From assembly GCA_029167225.1 (NCBI GenBank), contig JARFNK010000031.1:1-61983 (forward strand): a DNA stretch of 61,983 nucleotides, written 5' to 3'. This document shows, piece after piece, positions 51,627 through 59,473 of the stretch (position 1 is the stretch's first letter; each line of letters begins with the position of its first letter). The translations under genes and the position numbers were made by a program. This DNA is from Sphingobium arseniciresistens. Lineage in GTDB: Bacteria > Pseudomonadota > Alphaproteobacteria > Sphingomonadales > Sphingomonadaceae. The notes under the pieces are model-generated. The model was not told the origin of the DNA and searched no databases. It worked only from the letters and a program-made list of their open reading frames with translations.

Positions 51627-52150
51627 GCGGCTTTCTCCATGACGAGAAGCTTGCGCTTGCGATGTACGCCCCAGCGATAGCCGGAGATCGACCCGTCGGC
51701 CTTCAGCACACGGTGGCAGGGGATCACGATTGCGAGGTGATTGGCAGCACATGCCATGCCGACCTCCTGCGCCGTGATGCCGGTGCCGATCGCCTTGGCG
51801 AGCGCGCCGTAGCTGCGTGTCTCGCCGGTCGGGATCGCACGGAGCGCCGCCCAGACGGCGCGTTCGTCGTCGCTGCCGCGCATGTCCAGATCGAACTCGG
51901 GGGCGACGGTCGGGTTGGCGACATGGCGTGCCACGGCATCGAGCGTTGCGCCGATCGAGGTCTCGTCCTCAACAAGATCGGTCGCCGCGAGCGCATCCGC
52001 GAGTTTCCCGCTAAGCTCGTGCCGGTTGGCGCCGAGCAGGATCGCGACTACCCCGTTTCGGCTGACGGCGATCGCCGCAAGGCCGGTGGCAGTAGGCCGA
52101 AAGCCGTAAAGGATGATCTCGTTCGAGAAGGCGTGCTGGTCGTTGTTCAT
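51623..52150 (-). CDS. ogt: Ogt-like O6-methylguanine-DNA methyltransferase with altered arginine finger
   Basis: A 175-residue protein, similar along its length to the C-terminal half of the adjacent Ada. The ATG at 52150 has GGAG eight bases upstream. The acceptor site AIVIPCHRVLKADG (Cys145) is intact. The helix before it reads TGITAQEVGMACAANHLA, where the family has RAVG: the arginine finger that flips the damaged base is a Gln (Gln128). Ada next door keeps the Arg (NAMRAVAGACAANKLA). So this paralogue may accept other lesions or act as a sensor. It leads the ogt-2OG oxygenase-alkB operon. Confidence 0.9.
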   Translation of the reverse strand: MNNDQHAFSNEIILYGFRPTATGLAAIAVSRNGVVAILLGANRHELSGKLADALAATDLVEDETSIGATLDAVARHVANPTVAPEFDLDMRGSDDERAVWAALRAIPTGETRSYGALAKAIGTGITAQEVGMACAANHLAIVIPCHRVLKADGSISGYRWGVHRKRKLLVMEKAA

Positions 52151-52203
52151 GTCCATTACTCCATCGATCATGGAGGGAAGATAGATCGCGGCTTCGCGAA
52201 CGA

Positions 52204-52232
52204 CGCTCCGGCTCTTGCTCTCAAATCGAAAG
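52204..52232 (-). promoter_or_regulatory. Candidate Ada-binding element upstream of ogt operon
   Basis: A 29-bp segment matching 26 of 29 positions with 53379-53407 upstream of ada; shared cores on the plus strand are CTCTTGCTCTC and ATCGAAAG. It begins 54 bp before the ogt start, and the copy at ada begins 55 bp before its start. Same spacing, same orientation and same regulon point to an Ada operator with the promoter just downstream. Confidence 0.72.
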
Positions 52233-52250
52233 AAAGGCCGAAGCGGATAA

Positions 52251-53324
52251 TCAGGCGGCAGCCTGCTCGCGATCGAGGATCGCGCGTTTGCGCTCGACGC
52301 CCCAGGCGTAGCCGGACAGCGCGCCGTCGTTGCGGACGACGCGGTGGCAGGGGATCGCGATCGCCAGCTTGTTGGCGGCGCAGGCACCTGCGACCGCACG
52401 CATTGCGTTCGGCGCCCCGATGCGCGTCGCAACATCTGAATAGGACAAGGTCTGGCCGAGCGGGATGTCGCGCAGCGCTTGCCATACGCGCTGCTGGAAC
52501 GCGGTACCGCGAACGTCGAGCGGCAGGTCGAGCCCGACTTGCGGCGCCTCGACGAAGCCGACGACCTTGGCGATGACTGCCTCATAGTCCGCATCGGCGC
52601 CGATCAGCGTCGCTTTGGGAAAGCGGTCCTGAAGGTCACGTGCCAAGGTGTCGGGATCATCACCAAGAAGGATCGCTGCGACGCCTTTGGCGCTCGAGGC
52701 GACCAGGATCGCGCCGAGTGTCGTCTCGCCGATCGCGAAGCGGATTTCCTCCTTCGCGCCACCGTCCCGAAATCTCGACGGAGTCATGCCTAGCATGGCA
52801 TTGGAGCTTTCGTAGAAGCGGCCACTCGAATTGAAGCCGGCGTCGTAGATCGCCTCGGTGACACTGTTTTCGCCGGCCAGCGCTTCCCGGACGCGCTTCG
52901 TGCGATGCGCGGCCGCATAGGCTCGGGGCGTAAGGCCCGTATGCGCCTTGAAGATCCGGTGAAAATAACCTGGGCTGAGCGCGAGCCCCTCGGCGAGTTC
53001 CGTCAATGACGGCACGGTCTCGCTTTCCTCGATCAAACGGCAGGCTCTGGTGACTATCCCGGCGTTCGCCACTTCGGCGGCTGGCCCGTCTGGCTTGCAG
53101 CGCTTGCAGGCCCTGAAGCCGGTCCGCTGCGCGCTTTCCAGCGTGTCATGGATCGTGACATTCTTGGGATTGCATCCGCGTGAGGGGCACGACGGTCGGC
53201 AATAGATGCCCGTCGTATTGACCGTATACCAGAATTCACCGTCGGCGCTCTTGTCGCGCGCAACGATGCGCGCCCAACGTGGGTCGGCGAGGATCGCCTC
53301 TGCATTCTTGTCCTGGTTGCTCAT
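52251..53324 (-). CDS. ada: Ada, methylation-response regulator and O6-methylguanine-DNA methyltransferase
   Basis: A 357-residue bifunctional protein. The N-terminal zinc domain has the phosphotriester acceptor in GIYCRPSCPSRGCNPKN (Cys42, equivalent to E. coli Cys38) and KRCKP. The AraC-type HTH follows (PSLTELAEGLALSPGYFHRI, VTEAIYDAGFNSSGRFYESS). The C-terminal methyltransferase has IPCHRVVRNDGALSG (Cys about 326) and an intact RAV arginine finger. After methylation, Ada activates repair genes. AGGAA precedes the ATG at 53324. Transcribed alone, next to the ogt operon, and carrying the same upstream element. Confidence 0.97.
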   Translation of the reverse strand: MSNQDKNAEAILADPRWARIVARDKSADGEFWYTVNTTGIYCRPSCPSRGCNPKNVTIHDTLESAQRTGFRACKRCKPDGPAAEVANAGIVTRACRLIEESETVPSLTELAEGLALSPGYFHRIFKAHTGLTPRAYAAAHRTKRVREALAGENSVTEAIYDAGFNSSGRFYESSNAMLGMTPSRFRDGGAKEEIRFAIGETTLGAILVASSAKGVAAILLGDDPDTLARDLQDRFPKATLIGADADYEAVIAKVVGFVEAPQVGLDLPLDVRGTAFQQRVWQALRDIPLGQTLSYSDVATRIGAPNAMRAVAGACAANKLAIAIPCHRVVRNDGALSGYAWGVERKRAILDREQAAA

Positions 53325-53378
53325 CGTTCCTGTCCTCTGCATCTTCGACACAGAGCTATTTCAGTGCAAGACGATCGG

Positions 53379-53407
53379 CACTCCGACTCTTGCTCTCTAA
53401 TCGAAAG
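53379..53407 (-). promoter_or_regulatory. Candidate Ada-binding element upstream of ada
   Basis: Second copy of the 29-bp element found before ogt (26/29 identical). Differences fall at positions 2, 8 and 20. It starts 55 bp upstream of the ada ATG, as expected for autoregulation by methylated Ada. Confidence 0.72.
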
Positions 53408-53617
53408 AGAAACCTCGCAGAAGTGTGCCGGCGATTTCTTTCGCAGCCGGTCCAAGCGCCTCATCGGCAAGCTCGCCTGCAGTCCAGAACGACAGCGCCC
53501 CGCCGGGACGCGGCTAACCCTGTTCCATTGGCGCACTATGCGGACCAGCAGATTTTTCCGGACACATCCGGGGAGGCCGAAAAGCCCAGGGAAAGCATGA
53601 CCGTCACTGGACACAGT

Positions 53618-53637
53618 CAGAGCCGTCCGCGGCTCTG
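53618..53637. terminator. Perfect 8-bp hairpin beside the tRNA fragment
   Basis: CAGAGCCG (53618-53625) and CGGCTCTG (53630-53637) with loop TCCG. It lies 35 bp beyond the tRNA-Lys 3' end in the tRNA's direction of transcription, so it could be the terminator of the former tRNA unit. No T-tract. Confidence 0.4.
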
Positions 53638-53671
53638 TCTCGTCTCAAATGAGCGGTAAGTCATTGAAAAG

Positions 53672-53718
53672 TGGTGGACGCACTAGGGCTCGAACCTAGG
53701 ACCCGCTGATTAAGAGTC
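53672..53718 (-). other. 3' fragment of tRNA-Lys(CTT), island attachment site
   Basis: Read on the minus strand, the sequence goes from the anticodon loop (GACTCTTAATC, anticodon CTT) through a complete T arm (CTAGG, TTCGAGC, CCTAG) to the acceptor strand and encoded CCA. The D arm, 5' acceptor strand and 5' anticodon stem are absent: beyond 53718 the sequence no longer resembles a tRNA. Such 3' half copies are made when an integrase inserts an element into a tRNA gene. The broken side faces right, so the island lies rightward and the old chromosome (ada side) leftward. Confidence 0.82.
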
Positions 53719-54199
53719 CACCATTCTGTGTTGATTTATAAGGATTTTCCCCGTAAACCGAAGCGGTAATTGGCAGCACAAACTCAAACTGTCAAGCGAA
53801 ACTGTAAACTAAAATCTCAAGGTTTTTGCTCCTGCTTTCGCAGAAAGATTATCAATTGCTGAGCCGATCCCGGCAATCAGGTGCGCCCCGATGTCACACG
53901 TTTCGGGGCGATCGAACAGCTGCGTGCCTTCGATGCCAGTGCGCTCTTTACCGGCCCTATCGATCTTGAGTGGTGAACTCGCTGGTTTTCCTCGAAGGCC
54001 TCAAGCCATCTGTCTATCGCGAGGCTAGGACATCCCCGAATGTCTCCTTTGGAGTGCAGATCGAGATAGGCGGACGTTCCCGGGATCAGACCGAACGAAA
54101 ACCTCGACCGCAAGGCCTTCATCTTTGCCGTTCCGCGCGCTGATAACCAATTTCATGAGCAGTCATCTTTGACCGGAGCACTAGCGGGCCGGTAATTTC
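53719..54199. other. AT-richer non-coding start of the island
   Basis: 481 bp after the tRNA fragment. The first 110 bp are clearly AT-rich compared with the flanks. No integrase or other supported gene is present; short open frames on the minus strand (for example within 53877-54165) lack recognisable motifs. Probably degraded island-end sequence. Confidence 0.45.
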
Positions 54200-54778
54200 T
54201 TACGCAGGACCGGCTACTATCGGAACCCCTTGATTCGGGGCGATGATACGATCGTGAACCAACCCCGCACGAACGAGATTGGGACGCAATTCGGTCAAGG
54301 CTTCATACAGCGATGACGCGAGCTGGGCGACGCCCGACATTTCGGTCTCATGCACGCCTTCCAACTCGTAAGCGTAGCGGTGCTTAACGAATAGATCCGC
54401 ATATCCCGGCAAGTCCTCGGATAGCGTCCGATGATAGCGTTGTTGATAACGGGCAGCGACCGTCGCCTGTGTATCGGCTGTGAGGCGACCGTAGAGATCA
54501 CTGTGATCGTGGCCGTGGAGATCCTTGCCAGCCTTGCCTTCAATGGTGAGCAGCGCCTTGAGGTAAATCTCGACGACGAACGCAAGCAATACGAGGGCCG
54601 GCGGGAACAGAAAGGTCTGGCCGTCTCCCCGCAATTCGAGGCAACGCAAAGCGCATTCGTGATAGTTCCGGCCGTGATCAAACATCCGGTCCGTCATCGG
54701 CACAGGACCGCGCTCACGCACGCGGGCTTCCATCCACTCTCGTATGTGGTCAGGAATTCCCGAACGGCCGAGGGTCAT
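54200..54778 (-). CDS. HEPN-like protein
   Basis: A 192-residue mostly helical protein. The diagnostic part is LVLLAFVVEIYLKALLTIEG followed by HGHDHSDLYGRL, the E-x-x-L-K-A-L-L helix and G-H-D-L-x-x-L loop shared by HEPN-type proteins, then a late ADLFVKHRYAYELEG helix (H-R-Y). HEPN domains are often RNases in toxin-antitoxin and phage-defence systems. The start (54778) is chosen at the first sensible ATG; no ribosome site is visible. It is divergent from the next gene. A related pattern occurs in the protein at 59470-60351. Confidence 0.65.
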   Translation of the reverse strand: MTLGRSGIPDHIREWMEARVRERGPVPMTDRMFDHGRNYHECALRCLELRGDGQTFLFPPALVLLAFVVEIYLKALLTIEGKAGKDLHGHDHSDLYGRLTADTQATVAARYQQRYHRTLSEDLPGYADLFVKHRYAYELEGVHETEMSGVAQLASSLYEALTELRPNLVRAGLVHDRIIAPNQGVPIVAGPA

Positions 54779-54847
54779 GAGAGCACCATCATCGCAGCGG
54801 AGGCTACACTTGGTTCCCAGCAGGGCGACAGCAAAAAATTGATAGCG

Positions 54848-54876
54848 TTGGTTGGCTGCGGAGCATGCGCTATGCT
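54848..54876 (+). promoter_or_regulatory. Candidate promoter for the 200-residue gene
   Basis: TTGGTT (54848-54853), 17 bases, TATGCT (54871-54876). The expected start, seven bases on, coincides with the A of the ATG at 54883, so the message could be leaderless. Hexamers match consensus only in part. Confidence 0.3.
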
Positions 54877-54882
54877 CGTGGC

Positions 54883-55485
54883 ATGAATGTCGCCGATCAG
54901 CTGCCCCGCATATTCCAGGCCAATATCGATCGCCTCTATCGCCGGGTGATCTGCGTGACGCTGGATCAGCTTCCGGCACACAACCCGCCTGTGGTGGGGG
55001 AAACGAGCAGCATGGACGAATTTTTGGCGCGATGCGCCGTCCAGGTTGACAACCACATGGCCAATGAAGCTGCCAAGGCGTTTGCGCTAACCCTGGACGG
55101 CTTGTTCGAGCGGCAGTTGTGCCGTTGGGCTGATGCTCATGGCGAGAAAGCCGGCAGCATGAAGACGGCGCTTCCCGCTTGCGTGCGGATTGGTGGCCTC
55201 GATCTGACGGCAACGGGTATGGCAGATGACCTCAAAGAGTTGCATCTGGTCGCGAATGTGGTCCGTCATGGCGAAGGTCGATCATGCAAGGAACTGCAGG
55301 CGATTGCGCCGCTGCTTTGGGATAGCGCGTCGCTCGACCATTACGATCTGGCGCCCGCACCGACGCCGGCAAGCGAAATGCTCCGGATTCGGGCGGGTGA
55401 TATCCTGCGCTACGCGCGCGGGATTGGACGGTTCTGGGGCCATGTAGATCCGCTGCCCATGGCGGTGCTCGATCCGCCTTATTAG
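54883..55485 (+). CDS. Uncharacterised protein, possible HEPN-like helix
   Basis: A 200-residue protein starting MNVADQLPRIFQANIDRLYR; an in-frame ATG at 54865 is the alternative. DDLKELHLVANVVRHGEGRS (residues about 115-135) resembles the N-x-x-R-H-G segment in helical HEPN/AbiV-related proteins where R-x(n)-H forms an RNase site. I do not recognise the family with confidence. Divergent from the HEPN-like gene with 104 bp between starts, so the two could form a head-to-head unit. Followed by an independent toxin-antitoxin pair. Confidence 0.6.
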   Translation: MNVADQLPRIFQANIDRLYRRVICVTLDQLPAHNPPVVGETSSMDEFLARCAVQVDNHMANEAAKAFALTLDGLFERQLCRWADAHGEKAGSMKTALPACVRIGGLDLTATGMADDLKELHLVANVVRHGEGRSCKELQAIAPLLWDSASLDHYDLAPAPTPASEMLRIRAGDILRYARGIGRFWGHVDPLPMAVLDPPY

Positions 55486-55641
55486 TCGCGGATTGCAGAA
55501 CGGCGGTTGGCAGGGCGGCGAGCTTCATTGCTCCGGCGAACGCCTCCAAATCCCAGCCTGCTGAGATACACGCTGGCCCCGCCGATAGGCATTGGCTACT
55601 TGCGATGCCTTGAGAGACCGTCAGAGCCTACTGGACAGACG

Positions 55642-55657
55642 GTAACGTATATGTTAC
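55642..55657. promoter_or_regulatory. Palindromic operator candidate of the toxin-antitoxin pair
   Basis: GTAAC (55642-55646) and GTTAC (55653-55657) flank an AT-rich centre (GTATAT), 17 bp upstream of the toxin ATG. Type II antitoxins normally repress their own operon through such an inverted repeat overlapping the promoter. Confidence 0.55.
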
Positions 55658-55673
55658 TTATCGGATCGTTTGG

Positions 55674-56015
55674 ATGATCGTTCAAGAGTATATTCGGGAG
55701 GATGGTTCAAATCCGTTTGGGTCCTGGTTTGGCGATCTCGATCCGCAAGCGGCGGCGAAAGTCGCCACGGCGACATTGCGATTGGAGATGGGCAATACCT
55801 CGAACGTCAAATGGATCGGCGGCGGGCTGGGCGAGTATCGGATCGATTGGGGGCCAGGCTATCGCCTCTACCTCGCTCAGGACGGTGATACCCTCATCAT
55901 TTTGTTCGTAGGTGGAACGAAGAAGCGGCAACAGGCCGATATCGACCGGGCTGGCGCGCTACTGGCAGAATACAAGGCCCGAAAGGCGGCTGCGAAGCGA
56001 CCGGGCAGGAGATGA
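55674..56015 (+). CDS. Type II toxin, RelE/ParE superfamily (HigB-like killer protein)
   Basis: A 113-residue basic protein. ATLRLEMGNTSNVKWIGGGL, GEYRIDWGPGYRLYLAQDGD and TLIILFVGGTKKRQQADIDR are the fold of addiction-module killer proteins (RelE/ParE, HigB-like), mRNA interferases acting at the ribosome. The toxin-first order with the antitoxin four bases later is typical of this HigBA-like group. It stabilises islands and can trigger abortive infection. Confidence 0.88.
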   Translation: MIVQEYIREDGSNPFGSWFGDLDPQAAAKVATATLRLEMGNTSNVKWIGGGLGEYRIDWGPGYRLYLAQDGDTLIILFVGGTKKRQQADIDRAGALLAEYKARKAAAKRPGRR

Positions 56016-56019
56016 CAAC

Positions 56020-56343
56020 ATGGAACTGACCCGCGATTTCAAGGAGACGGTGAAGGAGCGCGCGGCGCGTGACCCTGCCTTCGCCAAGGCCATGCTCGAT
56101 GAAGCGGCGACGCTGTTTCTCAATGGCGAGCCCCATACTGCGCGCCTCATCTTGCGGGATCTTGTGAACGCTTCGGTGGGCTTCGAGACGCTTTCCGTCG
56201 AAACCAATAAGCCCAGCAAGAGCCTTCATCGGATGCTCTCCGAAAAAGGCAATCCGAGCATGGATAACCTCGCCGCGATCTTTGGTGCCGTCCGCAAGCG
56301 GCTCGGCGTCGATATCCAGGCTCACGCGGTCGAAGCGGCATGA
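56020..56343 (+). CDS. Cognate antitoxin of the RelE/HigB-like toxin
   Basis: A 107-residue protein following the toxin stop by four bases, with AGGAG upstream. ELTRDFKETVKERAARDPAF, then LNGEPHTARLILRDLVNASV and GFETLSVETNKPSKSLHRML form an XRE-like DNA-binding antidote as in addiction-module antidote proteins. Expected to bind the toxin and the GTAAC palindrome upstream. Confidence 0.88.
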   Translation: MELTRDFKETVKERAARDPAFAKAMLDEAATLFLNGEPHTARLILRDLVNASVGFETLSVETNKPSKSLHRMLSEKGNPSMDNLAAIFGAVRKRLGVDIQAHAVEAA

Positions 56344-56448
56344 ACATCGCCGTTTCAACGTGTTTCCATTATGTTCCAAGTGATGTAAAGGCCGCGCGAC
56401 GGGCAATCGGCGCACCAATCCAGGCCCGGACTGGGCAGCGAGAACGGC

Positions 56449-57231
56449 ATGGCTGAAACGCAGATTGAATGGACGGACGCCACTTGGAATCCCGTCGCCG
56501 GCTGCTCGATCATCAGCGCCGGATGCACGAACTGCTACGCCATGGAGATGGCGAAGCGGCTCGAAGCGATGCGGATGGAAAAATATGCCGGACTGACCCG
56601 GCAAAGCGGCAAGCGCACCATCTGGAGCGGCATCGTCCGGGAAGATCAGGCGTCGCTCGCCATTCCCCTGCGCTGGAAAAAATCGCGCAAGATATTCGTC
56701 AATTCAATGAGCGACCTGTTCCACGAACAGGTGAGCGATGCCTTCATCCTTGAGGTGTGGCGGGTCATGCGCGAGACTCCGCACCACAATTACCAGATTC
56801 TCACCAAGCGTCCCGAGCGCATGGCATCCATCGTCTCGACCCAAATCCAGGATATCCTGCCCAATGTATGGTTGGGCACCAGCGTCGAAGATGCTGATGT
56901 TGTGAGCAGGATCGATCATCTTCGAACGGTGCCAGCAGCCATTCGCTTCCTGTCGTTTGAACCATTGATTGGTCCCGTCGGAGATGTCGATCTGTCCGAT
57001 ATCCATTGGGCCATCGTGGGCGGCGAGAGCGGCCGATCGGCCCGGCCGATCCGGGAGGATTGGATCGACCAGATCCATCACCAGTGCACAGAATACGAAA
57101 CTGCTTTTTTCTTCAAGCAATGGGGAACGTGGGGCAAAGACAACAAGCGCCGGTCGAAGAAGGCCAACGGCAGAGAATATCGCGGACAAACCTGGGATGA
57201 AATGCCGTCCGCCTTTGCGGGCGCCGTGTGA
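56449..57231 (+). CDS. DUF5131 family protein (phage Gp37/Gp68-like, three-Cys motif)
   Basis: A 260-residue protein beginning QIEWTDATWNPVAGCSIISA. The three cysteines Cys19, Cys26 and Cys29 (GCSIISAGCTNCYAM) resemble the cluster-binding motif of radical SAM enzymes in a wider spacing. RKIFVNSMSDLFHEQVSDAF, YQILTKRPERM, NVWLGTSVEDADVVSRIDHL, RFLSFEPLIGPVG and WAIVGGESGRSARPIREDWI are hallmark stretches of the Gp37/Gp68 family, found in phages and islands. Biochemical activity is unknown; probable iron-sulfur protein. First of four co-directional genes with 33, 10 and -4 bp spacing. Confidence 0.92.
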   Translation: MAETQIEWTDATWNPVAGCSIISAGCTNCYAMEMAKRLEAMRMEKYAGLTRQSGKRTIWSGIVREDQASLAIPLRWKKSRKIFVNSMSDLFHEQVSDAFILEVWRVMRETPHHNYQILTKRPERMASIVSTQIQDILPNVWLGTSVEDADVVSRIDHLRTVPAAIRFLSFEPLIGPVGDVDLSDIHWAIVGGESGRSARPIREDWIDQIHHQCTEYETAFFFKQWGTWGKDNKRRSKKANGREYRGQTWDEMPSAFAGAV

Positions 57232-57264
57232 TCACAAGGGGAACGGCGTTGCTAAGGGGGCACG

Positions 57265-58515
57265 ATGGCGGAAAAGCCGTATGAGTGGGCTGATGGTGCG
57301 ACCCTGGAAGATCATTCGCGGCGCAAGCACAAGATACTTCGGGAGTATTTCTCCGAGTATCTGACTGTCCGCTGCCAGCTCCCCAAACAGGAACGGTTCC
57401 GGTTAGCGATCGTCGACGGGTTTGCCGGTGGCGGCCGCTATCAGTGCGGCACCGCCGGCTCGCCTCTGATCTTCGTTGAGGAATTGAAGCGGGCGATCGA
57501 GACGGTCAACGTCCAGCGCGCTGCGCAAGGCTTGGGGCTGATCGAGATCGAATGCCTACTGATCCTGAACGATCATAATCGGGACGCGATCGAGGCGCTC
57601 AAGGCGAACATCGCGCCTCTGCAGGCGGAGATCGTGGAGAATGTCCCCAAACTGCATCTGCGTATTGCCTACATGACCGAAGCGTTCGAGGTCGTTTATC
57701 CGCAGATGAAGGCGCTGCTCGACCGAGGCCGCTATCGCAACGTCCTCTTCAACCTCGATCAGTGCGGTCACAGCCATGTTCAGCGCCAGACGCTGCTCGA
57801 CATCATGCGATCCTATCATTCGGTCGAGATATTCTACACCTTCGCAATCGAGGCCCTGGTGTCTTTCCTGCAGAAGTCTGACCCGGTCCAGCTAGCAGCC
57901 CAGCTTCGGCCCTTCGATATCGATGCCACCAATCTGGGCACGCTCAATGGCGCGATGAGCAAGAGCAATTGGCTTGGCGCAGCTGAGCGATTGGTGTTCG
58001 AAACCTTCAGGACCTGCGCGCCCTTCGTAAGCCCGTTCTCGATCAATAATCCCGATGGGTGGCGATATTGGCTGATCCACTTCGGCAATTTCTACCGGGC
58101 TCGTCAGGTCTATAACAACATCCTGCACGAGAACAGCAGTGCCCAGGCGCATTTCGGCCGCTCGGGGCTCAACATGCTGAGCTACGACCCGAGCCACGAA
58201 GACGGGTCGCTATATCTATTCGATCTCTCCGGCCGCGAGGCGGCGAAGACGCAGCTTCTGACAGACATCCCCAAGCTGATTTCTGGGTCCGGTGACGTCA
58301 TTGGCGTGGGCGACTTTTACGAGAGCATCTACAACACGACGCCGGCGCATACGGATGACGTGCACAGCGCGATTATCGAGAATCCCGATGTCGAGGTCAT
58401 AACGCCAGCTGGCGGTGAGCGGCGCAAGGCGAACACCATCGCCATCGGAGATATGCTCAAGCTCAAGCCGCAGACGAGTTTCTATCCGATGTTCCTCAGA
58501 GAGCCCCGGAAATGA
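57265..58515 (+). CDS. tcmP: TcmP, three-Cys-motif partner protein
   Basis: A 416-residue protein that in many genomes sits beside DUF5131. EWADGATLEDHSRRKHKILR is the typical N-terminus. RLAIVDGFAGGGRYQCGTAG with SPLIFVEEL looks like a SAM-binding Rossmann motif, and RNVLFNLDQCGHSHVQRQTL takes the place of the DPxG loop of methyltransferases, with Asp and Gln. AAGGGGG precedes the ATG. The name only records the association; function is undescribed. I infer a methyltransferase-like partner acting with the iron-sulfur DUF5131 protein. Confidence 0.9.
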   Translation: MAEKPYEWADGATLEDHSRRKHKILREYFSEYLTVRCQLPKQERFRLAIVDGFAGGGRYQCGTAGSPLIFVEELKRAIETVNVQRAAQGLGLIEIECLLILNDHNRDAIEALKANIAPLQAEIVENVPKLHLRIAYMTEAFEVVYPQMKALLDRGRYRNVLFNLDQCGHSHVQRQTLLDIMRSYHSVEIFYTFAIEALVSFLQKSDPVQLAAQLRPFDIDATNLGTLNGAMSKSNWLGAAERLVFETFRTCAPFVSPFSINNPDGWRYWLIHFGNFYRARQVYNNILHENSSAQAHFGRSGLNMLSYDPSHEDGSLYLFDLSGREAAKTQLLTDIPKLISGSGDVIGVGDFYESIYNTTPAHTDDVHSAIIENPDVEVITPAGGERRKANTIAIGDMLKLKPQTSFYPMFLREPRK

Positions 58516-58525
58516 GGACGACTCC

Positions 58526-59473
58526 ATGACAAGCATCATCGCCCGCGCTGTCCGGCCCGTCCATTTCGAGGATTTTGGCGGGCAGGATTTTGAGCGCCTG
58601 GTCTTCGCCTATCATCTGCGCGCAGGTTGGAGCGATCTCGCATGGCATGGCCAGACCGGCAGTGACCTCGGTCGCGACATTGTCGGGATCGAACATTTCG
58701 AAGATTGGCAACCGCGCAGCACCGTGATCCAGTGCGTCAATCGCGCGAGCCTCACCGAAGCGAAGGCCACACGTGACATGGAAAAGGCGTGCCGCGCTCC
58801 AAGCGGTGTGCCGGACGCCTTCAAATTTGTTTGTCGGGGCGCCGTTTCCAGCGATCAGCGCGATCGTGTAAAATCAGCCGGTCGTAAGCTCGGCATCCAG
58901 ATCGTCGATATCTGGTCAGGGGTGGAGTTCGAAGAAGCGCTCCGGCTGCGTGCGGAATTTCTGCTTCAGCGTTTTGTCGCGGGTGTCGTTTTCCCCGACG
59001 CCGAGAGCGAGTTGCGCCGGTTCGTCGATGACTTTCCCGACTTGTCCGATGAGGACACCCTGCGGATCATGGCCGCGGTGTTCGAGCGGCCAGCCTTCCG
59101 AACGCCCTTCCAAGCTGAAAGCTCTCTACCCGCCTTTCAGCAGGCGATCGAGGATACGATCGGCGCGCTCAATACCGGGATCTGGCGAACACGGGACGGA
59201 ACGGAAATTCGCCGATTGCCGTCGCTGCACACCCTGCGAGATGCCGGAACGCGGGCAAAAATGACGAAAGTCGTGCGCGCGCTGGACGAGATTCGCCGAG
59301 TCTTCAAACACCACCTTGTCGATCAGAGCATTCGGCACTGTTCCTGCGACGATCCAAACTGCCCTGTTTTCATGGTCGATCATAGCGCCGCCCGGGCGTT
59401 GGACGAGGCCCGCACCAAGGCATTGAGCACATTCCGGCGAGCCTGGCCGTCCTTCGATGTCTCGGTCGCATGA
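58526..59473 (+). CDS. PD-(D/E)xK restriction endonuclease-like protein
   Basis: A 315-residue protein. FEDFGGQDFERLVFAYHLRA, GQTGSDLGRDIVGIEHFEDW and STVIQCVNRASLTEAKATRD fit the Mrr/PD-(D/E)xK core: Asp in GRDI, then a beta strand with Q-C-V where (E/Q)-x-K is expected, so the usual Lys is a Val and a nearby Lys (TEAKAT) may replace it. The C-terminal part has cysteines in HCSCDDPNCPVFMVDHSAAR, a possible zinc site. It starts 10 bp after tcmP and overlaps the next gene by four bases, so it belongs to the same unit. Confidence 0.75.
   Translation: MTSIIARAVRPVHFEDFGGQDFERLVFAYHLRAGWSDLAWHGQTGSDLGRDIVGIEHFEDWQPRSTVIQCVNRASLTEAKATRDMEKACRAPSGVPDAFKFVCRGAVSSDQRDRVKSAGRKLGIQIVDIWSGVEFEEALRLRAEFLLQRFVAGVVFPDAESELRRFVDDFPDLSDEDTLRIMAAVFERPAFRTPFQAESSLPAFQQAIEDTIGALNTGIWRTRDGTEIRRLPSLHTLRDAGTRAKMTKVVRALDEIRRVFKHHLVDQSIRHCSCDDPNCPVFMVDHSAARALDEARTKALSTFRRAWPSFDVSVA

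Noticed and set aside
52800-53300. Possible second AraC gene separate from Ada
   Set aside because: The HTH is in frame between the zinc domain and methyltransferase domain of a single Ada protein.
53672-53750. Complete tRNA-Lys gene
   Set aside because: The D arm, 5' acceptor strand and 5' anticodon stem are absent from the sequence beyond 53718, so it is a fragment.
53877-54122. 81-codon minus-strand frame at the island start
   Set aside because: No homology recognised and overlaps a second short frame with an equal claim; likely chance.
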